A stretch of 64,000 nt of DNA from Homalodisca vitripennis. Its lineage: Eukaryota > Arthropoda > Insecta > Hemiptera > Cicadellidae. Below, piece by piece: positions 40,772-52,700 of this stretch (its first letter is position 1; each line of letters starts with the position of its first letter). Where the stretch lies: positions 171,300,501-171,364,500 of the forward strand of contig NC_060208.1 in the NCBI RefSeq assembly GCF_021130785.1, in the 5' to 3' direction. The notes beneath the pieces are model-generated. The model did no database searches, was not told the origin of the DNA, and saw nothing but the letters and a program-made list of their open reading frames with translations. A program made the position numbers and the translations under genes.

Positions 40772-43700
40772 TACAAAATATATCAATTTCCAATGTTAAT
40801 ATTATATTTTGGTCCGTTTAAGTTACCTTTTAACAATTTATTTTAATATGTTTAATTGAATTTTAGTTTTTTCATTTTATTTTACTGGTGGTAAGTTTAT
40901 TCTATTCCACATAATTTAATTTAATCTTTTTGTTCGATTTAGTTGGTTACGTTTATATATTTCAAATTTTTTATCTTCATTCATTTTATTTATATTATTT
41001 TATATATATATTTTATATAGTATATATACATTTAATGTATATAATATATATGTATATCAAATTTTCATTGTTAATTTAATACTGTACTCAATATTTATAT
41101 TATGTAATGTTACTGTGGTTGTGTATTCTGAATTGATTCTTATGTTATGTTTAGGTTATGATATATTTGTGATTATGAATTATATTTTTAATTTTATCAT
41201 TTTTTTATATGCAATTTTCAACTTTATATTAACTGTATTTTCAATTTTATTTATAATACTTACAAATTTAAACTTTATATCATTTGTATTTTTAACTTTA
41301 TAATTCTTGTTTGTATTTAAAAATTTGTATATGGTTGTATTTTCAAATTCATTATTCTTGTACTTGTACATATGTATTTGTACGAGTATGTACAAAGAAT
41401 TACCTCAATTAATGAAAACAATAATAAAATAAAATAAATAATTGGAGGAGAAATATAAATTTGTAATATTTTATGTAATGGTTAAAAAATTAACAGATAT
41501 AAATATTAATATTGGTTTTTATCGCTAAATAAAAAATAATAAGTAAAATAAACAAGTAGATTAAATAAACACAATGTTTCAAAATTCACAAAAGTATAAA
41601 AAACATAAAAGTTCCATAAAAGGGTAATCTTGCATCTGATTGAGTGACGGAGTCGTGAGCAGGTGAGGAGTGGGACGCTTGAGCCCAAACAGTAAGTTAT
41701 CTCTGAACCGTACACGAGAACACACTTACATCACGCATATAGCCTTATCCATACCATATTAATATTAGCTAGTAGTGGGATACACCTGTACCATTGTGTA
41801 AAGTGTGGCTGCATGAAGTTGCCTCAAGCCACTTGCAGGGTCATGAGTTGTACATTTTACCATATAACTTATTAAGAATTTAATACATTTTGAATATAAA
41901 ATCAGATGTTTTATTCTTTTTACACATCAAAATTCAAATAAATAAAAAAACAGAATTTATGAGTGAAATTTCTTTCTCCTTGATAATACAACTCAAGTGG
42001 TAAAGTTAATTAACTAAATTTATTTTAGATCAAATCTCCTCAATCAAAATTCACATTGGATTTACTAGATCGGACTTTCACTAAAGTGAACTAGTATAAT
42101 AAGATTTTTTCTTCAACGACAATTTCTTTATTGAGAGCTGGGTTTAATTCTAAAGTATGAAAGAGCTGCTCTACAGAGATTGAACTAACTCGTTTTTAAT
42201 ACCAGACCACAACAATTAACAATAGTGGTGTCTAACTTTACCACTATTGTACATAACTTATTCTGAAGTCCTTAAAACCTTTAGATAGCAAAATATATTT
42301 GATTAAACTTGATTTGAAAGAGCTCATTAATATTTTACATGTACTCATATTAATAGAAGTTTGAACAGTTAATAAGTTAAAGCCTACACAACCAAATTTG
42401 GATAATACATTAATTATTTGATCAATAAACATAATAAAGATACATTTTGAAACTAAAATTATTTATTAAAGACATGTCAATCAAACAATGTGAACTGATC
42501 GAATTAATCTATTGCATTTGGAGAGCATTCTTTTCTACAACTTTCTTCAAAAATAGCCTACCTAATATTTCAAAAATAGGTAAATTACAGCATAAAAAGT
42601 AGAACTGAAAAAGTAGAAATAATTAGATAACTAGAAACAGTTGTTAAAAACTTAACTTTGGACAATCAAACTTCGTTTGATATAACAGTATCACCACATG
42701 ATTGAAACCAATAATTATTTGAATAAGCTTAGGATTTGTACATGACTCTACTGGTGACTGAAACAATGACTTAGAGACATGAGCATACTTGGCCACCTGC
42801 AGATTTTCACTTAACTGAACTCCACTATATAGGTTGAGACAAAATACTTCTTGGCATTACACAGTAAGGTCTAATATGACTGTTAAATATGGGCAATTCT
42901 CATACAGTCTATCTGTGAACAACGTAAGTTTCAAAACTAGCTACAATAATAAAGTTTTTGATAAATTAATAAAAATGCACTGTATACAATATTTTGAAAT
43001 ATCCAGTAAATTGAATCAAATAATAATGAATTTTAAATAATAGGCAAAGTCTGTTATGAGCAACAATCGAAGGAAAGTTTTTAATTGTTAATATCAATTT
43101 TAAGTTCTGTGTAAGTAGGTTATTTGAAAGATTTTGTTGAGATAAAAACAACATTTAAACATTTTAAAACTATTATGATAATAAAACTATTTGATACAAA
43201 TTTGTATATGTCATGATGTTTTTTTGTTTACTTGCATTTTTTTACAGATTTTTGTACTGAGCAAAATTTACATCAGATGGAGTAGTAAGTGATCGCAGCA
43301 AACTTCAAAAAGCGCATCTATAATAGTTTTATTTGTGTGTTGAAATATTCCAGTACTACCAACAGCACCAGATCTGAGGCACTGACTCACCGGCAGTGTG
43401 GAGAAGAGTGTTCTTGACAACTGTGTAGAAGGATAATAGGACGGTGAGTAGGTTGAGGACGATGCCCTCCACCTCCGAGTACTGAACCATGAAGAGCCCT
43501 CCAACGTCAAAGTAGACCTGTCGCCCACCCTTGTACTCCGTTGGTCGCTTGATCTGTTCGGATGCAACAATGTGGCGCACCAGAGCCAGAAGATTGTCAC
43601 CTGTGTGCTGGTACACACTCAGCAGAATCATGTCCTGGCTATCGTATTTAGTGTGGTACACATATCCGTTCTTGCAGTGTGCGAAATCCAGACCTGTCAG

Positions 43701-46700
43701 GCATATTTCCTTGCAATTTACACTGCTTCAATTAACTGAATAACAACAGATTCCTCAGTTTCACCAAGACAACACAATACTAATAAACAATCCCAATGAT
43801 CTTATTTCTCTTTAAGACTTACATATTTTCACCAATTAAATTGGGTAATATGCATGTGTTGTCCTGTTATCATCTTTATTGGTGTTCATTGGGAAATTAG
43901 ATTGTTTCAATACAAAAATTAATATAATAATTTAAGAATGACCAGATTCCAAAGGTTGAGAATACTACACTTTGTTTAAATTCTAAAATTCATTTCCTGA
44001 TTCTGAATTAGATTCTTTGTTGAAAAGTGATTTTGATTGGATATAAGACTAATGTAATGTTAATGTTAAGACTAATGTCTCTTAAAATTGCCAAGATACC
44101 TATTGAAAATTTTGTTTACCTATCTAAATGTTAATGTTTAATACTGCCAATAATAACATTCTTTAACATCTAAACTAAAACTTTGTACTATAAACAATAA
44201 TAACTTAGTAATTGCAAGGCAACCAGGATGGCAGCACTCTAAGAACTAAAATGGACGACAGGTTGTTCCCATGATTTTGGTGGACTCATCAGTTTATTTC
44301 TCTGTATGTTAGTATCTCAAACAGCTGCAAAATGTGACATGGTTTGTTTTCTCCTTGAAATATCGTAAGTACAAAAAAATTTGTTGTTTTAGATCTATAA
44401 AATGAAAAAAAAACCAATTTAAAAAAAATTAACAGGTTTTTTCCCTCTGCAGTCTCCATATATATATATTAGTAAAGCTAAATCTTGTGACTTGTGAATT
44501 TAGGAAATTTTATAAATATAAAAATTTCTTCAAGAAGAAAGAATTTATCACACCCCTAAATAAAATAGATTTTCATAGCAATATTGCTAGAACAATATCC
44601 CTTAAACTTACCAGGTTTATGACCATGATCCCGGAATATCCTGAAATCTGTGTCTGATGGAATTATTCCTGAGTGAAAAATTTCTTCAAACAACACTTTG
44701 GCACTTGGAAATGGCACTGACTCTGCATAAAGCTAAAACATGAAATACTAATTATAAAATATGTTTATATAAATTAATGTGGTATTTTAGTCACATACTT
44801 TTTTACTTTTGTCTTGCACGTCCCTACAGTATCAGCCAAATACTGTCATATTAGAAGAGAAATAGCACAATTCGATCAATACACTATCTACCACAGAAGG
44901 CAAAGAGTTAGTTAATTATTCTATTTAATTAAATCCCATTAGAACTAATCTTACCCTTAACACTTAGTGCTAATCCCGTAATTTTACGGAACGGCGAAAC
45001 TTCCGAAGAATGCTAATCCCGTAGTTTTACATGGTTGTCATTGCAATTGGTATTATATTACATAGTCCGTATTTAAACGGGTTTTGCCTACTCTACAATG
45101 TTATTTGGGTTTTTAGTAACACAATTCACCGCTAGAAAGCGTCAGATGTATTGTATGAGCTTAATGACAATGCAACTTCGGTCGCGTTGTTTACGTGCCG
45201 CTGACGTGACGTTCGTTGCAGCCGGCAGTCGATGTCGCAATCATGGCTTCTCGCAGCTTGAACGACGTTGCGATCAGTGATGTATTAGATGAAGATAGTT
45301 TTATTGGTGTAGATAGTATTTTTGACGATTCTGACATTGCTCCTGATTTAATGGAAGAAGATTAGACACATACTTCAGGTAAGAATAAGTAAGTCTATTT
45401 ATCATATAAACATCAGTCTAAAAGTTTGGTTATGTTATTGTTTTCGTGAATCAAACTATAATTTGTATTATAATAAATTAACTTTATTCAACTAATATTT
45501 TATTCTTATGAATAAAATGAAAATATATTCATATTTTACATAGTATATTATTATGTTACAGATGCTGACAGCGAAAGTGATGCCGACGCATCAATATGAC
45601 GGCATAGTTTTTTGCCAAAAAACTACAAAACATAAAAACATGATTTGTATTATTCAAAGGACAGTTTATATTTGTAAATGGGTCATTGTAAATAATTGTA
45701 TATATGCTTAGTTTAGTAAGTTAGATAAAAAACTGTCTCAAAAAATAATTTTTTTTTTCAAAAATATATGTTTTTAAAAAACATTTTTTATGTGTAGTTT
45801 TTTAAAAAACCACTAACAATCTCATGTTAAAAGAAAGACGAAAGTAAGCTGAAATAAGGGATGTAAGTATTTTTCTCATACCTTAAATACTTTTTTTTAA
45901 ATAAATTTTTGAAAACCACCAAAAACGCCCAGCATTCTACAGAGTTACATGTCATTTAGGGCCAGCACTCAAAGTGTTAAAAGTAACTAACACAACCAAT
46001 TTAGATCAGTGATAAAAATTTATAGTGTACACATGAATAATTTATAAATATATTACATTTATCAAAATAGGCATTTAAATACAGCTTGTCTTCACTTTTC
46101 ATTTAGCCATGATCATAGTTAAACAATTGTAATCTAATCCTTACCAATGACCTTAAGTAGCGACTGAAAGGCGGTCATGTTAATTTTAGCGGATAAAAAA
46201 AATACAGAACTTCAAACAATTTATAATCTCTTTTAGTTGTAAAATCACAGGATGTCCCATTTTAAAAATATTATTCAAACGCTTCTAACCGCTTTTTACT
46301 TTTGTCAACATTTCTACTGGTTATTGACAAAAAAAATGTCAAACTTTCTTATACTTCAATTTATATATTAAAAAAGTATGTACTTAACACGAAAAACCAA
46401 AAAGCATATGGATGCTTATCAATCATATCTTTACAATCAAGACATCTCCATTCCATGGCCTGAGCTTAGGAGTGTTTGATTGTTTTCCTTATTCTTACAG
46501 AGTACAACTCAAGGTCGCTTCACTACAGCCAGCCCTTGAAAAACTGTAATTGTAATTTGCTAAATTTATATATGTTTTGTGGTGCAGATTAAGACTGTAT
46601 CAATAAGACCAATTTAAATTGGTTAACAATAAATCTTGGTTGGCTATCAATAGTTTTATTACTACAAACATATAACAGTTTTCTTATTAGTATGCAAAAT

Positions 46701-49700
46701 ATATACAAATTAATTTAAGAAATTTTGAACTAAATTTAAAAAACTAATTTGTTTACAGCTTCATTTAAAAATAATAGTCTTGAAGTAAAAGTTGTTATGT
46801 TGCATTATAAATTGTAACATCTAATAGGCTAATTATTGGAAAGTCATATCAGTAACTAATATTAACATAAAATTCTATACATAAAAATACTTACAATTTC
46901 GTAATAGAAAGATTACAGTTTACATTTTTACATTTCAAATGAAAATACAATATTTTTATTGAATTCACACAGGTTCAATTTTTTTAATAGATAAAAAAGA
47001 TTTTTTCGAATATCTGCAATTGTAATATGAAACAAAACTTGTATCACTACATTTTGAGATCTGCAATATGATCTTTTCCTCTGGTGTGTAATATAAATAC
47101 AAACTAGACTGAAGTGAACAACAGCATGTGGCATGCAGACGTGTCAAAAACACATCATGTTTTGCTACTATAATCAAAAACACAAAAACTTTACAAAAAG
47201 AATTAAATAGCACTTATTACCTGTACAAGCCAAGGGTGGTTAGGGCCTGACTGGAAAAGCACTTCCTTGCCCCCAGCTCCAGCACTTTCAAGATTAATAA
47301 AGGCTCGAACCTCGGGAGCCCATTTGTGCTGGGTTATGAACCCATGAGACGCCTGCAAATTGTTTGAATTAATTATTTGTTTTCCAGCGATATATTTTTA
47401 AATAATGGATCAAAATTAATAATAAACCAGTTTTTCACTGTCTCAATGTTTACCACTTGTCTCCCAGTATAAAACTGGATATCAGGAAAATGTGTACTGT
47501 ATATGATACTGTATAGAGCAGAGGTTTGAGTGATAGGACAAAGCAGGTTACAAGTCTGCAATATGAGGCTTTTCATGAACAGAGTTGGATTGACAAGAGG
47601 AGACAGAATAGAAAATGTGTACTGTATAGAGCAGAGGTTTGAGTGACAGGACAAAGCAGGTTACAAGTCTGCAATATGAGGCTTTTCATGAACAGAGTTG
47701 GATTGACAAGAGGAGACAGAATAGAAAATGTGTACTGTATAGAGCAGAGGTTTGAGTGATAGGACAAAGCAGGTTACAAGTCTGCAATATGAGGCTTTTC
47801 ATGAACAGAGTTGGATTGACAAGAGGAGACAGAATAGAAAATGTGTACTGTATAGAGCAGAGGTTTGAGTGACAGGACAAAGCAGGTTACAAGTCTGCAA
47901 TATGAGGCTTTTCATGAACAGAGTTGGATTGACAAGAGGAGACAGAATAGACATGTGAGACAGAATAGAAAATGTGTACTGTATAGAGCAGAGGTTTGAG
48001 TGATAGGACAAAGCAGGTTACAAGTCTGCAATATGAGGCTTTTCATGAACAGAGTTGGATTGACAAGAGGAGACAGAATAGAAAATGGTGGCATTAGTAA
48101 AATGGGAGAAGAACAAGTGTTAGAAAAGATAGAGAACGGGCAGTTGAAGTGGTTTGGACATGTTAATAAGATGGCAGGATAATCTGTTGTCAAAGAAGAG
48201 GAGAAGATTTACAGGAGGAGAGTGAGACAAAAATGAAATATAAGAAAAGTAGAATGAATAAGGTGTGGATGTAAATTTATAAAACTAGCTGAAAAGAGAA
48301 AATAGAAGGAAGAAAATCAAGAGAAAATTTTGAGAAATTATGGGATCTATAGGGTGGAAAAGCGAAAGAAGAATTGTAATAAGAAGATTAAGAAGAGATA
48401 CAGAGAAGGTAGGTTGAATGAGGATTAGAAAGATGTATGAAAAAAGAAAGAATTGACTGAGAGTGGGAAGATGGGAGGAGTAAAGAAATATAGAGAAAGT
48501 TGGCTGAAAGAGGTAAAATAATGTGTGAAAAAAGTAGAGAATGAGAAGGGTGGTGTTGGAAGGGACTTTGTGCCAAATAGATCTAGTAGATCTTGGGAGT
48601 TAGCAAGAATGATGAATGAGGTTTGTTGAGTCTAAGATATACATCAACTGCCTACAGTACACAAATTATGGTCTCATAATACACATTTAAATTAGCTTTT
48701 GTATAAATGTCACTAAACATAAACACTGTTTATAGTCTTGCTTTTTGTGGTAAAGGGAAAATGTTATAAGTATATTGAGAAAATTTAGCCAATGTGGAGA
48801 AAAAATTGCTGAGATAATCACATACATTGCCGTTAGATCACATCAAAATATACTGAACCATTCTTTCTAAAATCCATCAGTTAATAAAATACATGTCACA
48901 CATTTCTGGCATTGAAATTATTCCAAACATTTCTTAGGCTCGTCTTATGTATTATATTTTTTACACAACAAAGTAGTTTATAAAAATTATACAAATTTTT
49001 AAACTGTAACTTTACCATTAAAGGTGTCTCCTCTGCTCCATTGAACAGAAAGATGATGTTCTGCTGCAGAGGAGTGCTCTGGCGAGAGATAACTCGCAAA
49101 ACCTCCAGCATCACAGCGCAGTTGAGTCCATCATCACTGGCACCTGCATCATTATCACAGTCATCATTTCAGGTTGTTGATCACATGTCTCTAATAAATT
49201 CACAAATCTAACAATTCAGTTAGAATATCTATCTTAGTTACTCAATCACATACAGCATGTTTGTATTTATATACATAAAATATTTTATGTAAACCTTAAT
49301 TGCATAAAATATAATGAGAACACATTTTCTCCTAGCATAAAGTGTATTATGCCTTTCTCAGAAGACATCTTTAATTAATCGCTTCCAAACTGGAACTGGA
49401 GGAGGTGTACTGGAAGCCAAAATAAAAACAAATAAATTCGAAAGCGATCTCTCATATAACGGGCCTTATCGTAACAAGTATTCTTGACTTTTCAAATGGA
49501 CTCAACCAAACTTAGTCAGCGAAAAAGCTCTCCATTGGCTTAAGATTAGCATATTCCTTCAGGACAGCTGTTCATTTTAATTTAATTTTACCAGATACAT
49601 GTACATTGTACTTGGGTTATTTAAAATTATACAAAAATTTGTTTGTATTTAATTTTCTATAGTTGACATATTAGAATATAAATAATAGTTTAAAAATTGA

Positions 49701-52700
49701 CAAAAAAGCAGGATAAAATATGATTACCTGGACTGGTGGGTACTGAATCGAAGTGGCAGTTGACAAGTAGACTACCATTGACAGGAGTGTTAGGTCCGAT
49801 CTTCACCACAATGTTCTGGACTCCGTTGTAGTGGTACGTGACTTCATTCAGTTTGTGGGGGATGCTGAAGGCACCAGTAGGCCTCTGGAGGTCATAGGAA
49901 ATCTTGTGTATGGGATTAGCTTCATTGATTGTATAGTTTATTTGAACCGTCAAATAATGCACTGCCAACACTTCGTTGACATAGCTCCCAGCCACTTTGG
50001 GGCCGAGGTCTGCCAGTTCTTCCAGTATACTTCTCGCTCTCTCTGCTATAAACCTACAGAAGAACCATAAGGTTATAAATATGATTAACTATGAGTTCAA
50101 TATTTATACATAGAGATAAGTTCCAATTTAATTTTGTTGATGTTGTCTTTAACCTTTGGAGCCAAGCCCCAGGTGACAAATTGGAAAACATAAAGATGAT
50201 TAAAGTGTTTTATTCTTGTAAGACAGCTCTAATGATGACCCGGTTGATGACTTTGATGCAGACTCACTGTTCCAACTTGACTCTGAGGATGGCTACTCAA
50301 AAATGCTAGTAGGCAGTATAGTAATAAGTTGATATAAATAACATTTTATACGTCTTTAGTAGTTTTGAAATAACATGTTATAACCTCTCAGAATGGCAAT
50401 AAACCTGTTGTTAAGGGTTTAATGCAAAAGAAGTGTACAACGCATTGCAAACTATGATGATGAGGATTTTAGGTCAAACATAAATCTGATTTAACGTAAT
50501 GATGAAGAGAGAAGAGAGCACACTATAAGTATTAAATGGCAGGTAGTGAAAATTACAAAAATAAAATGTTTATAAGAAAGAATTTACATGACATTACACT
50601 TAGAAATCTTAAATGCAATCTGTTTCTGAAAACTCAGCTCATTCAAACTAGCGTTAAGTTTATATTTTTAAGAAAAGGAGAGGGCGATCCTCTTTTTAGC
50701 CTTATTCTGCCTGTCCTCATGAGCCACAGGCCTGTGCAAGGATTTTATCAAACAGAACAAGGGAAGAGTAGCACAGTACAAAGTTGACAGTACTGATAAA
50801 AAGCGCAATGGTCACAGACAGGATTTGAACATGCACTATCTCTAATTCAGTCTCAAAATCTAACTCCCATGATGACAGAAACCTATTTTATTAAAAATTA
50901 CACTGCAATGGATGTTTAAGCATAAATTATCATACTAACAAATGAAACTCTTCGATATTGCCTAAAAATGGCCTTGCAATTAATCTAACAAGAATAACTC
51001 CAATACTATGAGGATCAAATCCCTGTACACTGAGATTAATTATTGATATCTTTCTTTTGATATAGTATTCTGAATAATACATTAACCATAAGTATTAATT
51101 TATATATTCTACATTGAAGTACTTGGTAGTTATACAAGAATGATAAAACAAAACTAATTTATAAACAACAATTATAGTCGTTCGTTTAGGGACTTAATCC
51201 AGAGTTATCACTGATAACAGTGGTGTACAAGTGGAGATATGGGGAGCAGGAAAGAAATATATAACTATTGACACATACTTGTTGAGTTTAAACCTAATGA
51301 AATAATTATAATTAGTTCATGAGTGGTCCAGAAAAATGGTTTAACACATCAATAATGAAAACCTCCACAGCTATGATTAACAAAAGCAAAGAAAGTATTG
51401 TATACATTCAAGCAAAAATGGTTCTTGAACATTTTACTCTATAAATCTAAGTTAGCTGATGCTGCACCATGGTATACATAGTTTGAATCACTTGATAATT
51501 CAAAATGTCATCAATACTTATGAGATAACTTTTAGTGTGACTACATACAAAAAATTTTATCAGATCTTAAACACAAATCAACGATTTTTATATTTTCTTA
51601 CAAACAAAATATTTATTCTACTATTAATTAATCGTGTAAGTGAGTTAGTTGCTTTAAAGAAGTTGATGATATGGTTGCTTTTTAACAATGCTCATCTGCC
51701 TTTATAAAATATCACAGTCCTCGTTATAAACCATGTTATCAGTATACATTTGCCTTGTGTGAAAAACTTAACAAAGTAAACCAAGTTTTTGCTACACTTT
51801 TCAAGATAAAATGTGTCTTTCCACTTACTTTTCATCTCTAGGAATAAATAACTTGATTATTGATTAATATCCATTTAATATGTTTTGTAAATTTATTTGG
51901 ATATCACAAATTCCATTAAAAGTTAATATTTACACTTAACATTTAGATTTAGAGAACATTGCTATCAGTATTCATGGAAAACACGAAATAAAAGATTACA
52001 GACACATACCGTGCACATAAATTATTTAATGAAACTCTTGAAACTGCAATAACATTAATTTTAACTTCTTAACATTATTTGACAAACATGTACACTAATC
52101 TATCCTTAAATATAAATTGACTATTTTGTGTAAAGGAAAAAGGTCTTATTATTATTATTATTGAGAGTAAAATTCTCTGAAAATAAAAAAAATCTCCATT
52201 ACCAAACTCTATCCTTTTAATCACAATTTCTTTCTTTAATTAGTATGCATTTTTACACTAAAAGGTTTAAATATTATCTGAGGTTACATCTACAAGTAAA
52301 GTGAGATTCTACTTAATATCTTATTTTAAAAATGTACAAACCAATTTTGATAATAATGAAATTATAAAACGTCAAGATTTATTAAAAGCGTAGAGGGTCA
52401 AGAATAAGGACATATTATTTTAGTTTTGTGTGGGAAGTTGACAACTTTTATCTCTCGGGATAATTTTCTACAAAAAATTATGATCATTTATCAATGTATT
52501 TTTATGATAAACTTTGAGGTGGTTTACAGGAATGGAAGTCTATCGATAGACTTGTGAACTGTACCAAATAGAGGCAGGCTATTATATTTACTTTTACAGA
52601 CAATATTGTTATCCAATGTACCTTAAATATTGTAACATCTAGTTTATATCTAACAGCTAAGACCTCTGGTTTGCTAGTACAGAGCTTGGGAGAAATAACT

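Noticed and set aside
43268..43618. 116-codon minus-strand open frame
   Set aside because: Shadow of ERMP1 exon 6, in another phase, running past the donor site.
47485..48090. CRISPR-like regular repeats
   Set aside because: Units are contiguous 113-bp tandem copies with no spacers, in a eukaryotic intron, and derive from a LINE tail.
47373..48193. Series of minus-strand frames with repeated [16 protein letters not shown] text
   Set aside because: Antisense translations of the 113-bp tandem units, which come from the LINE tail on the other strand.
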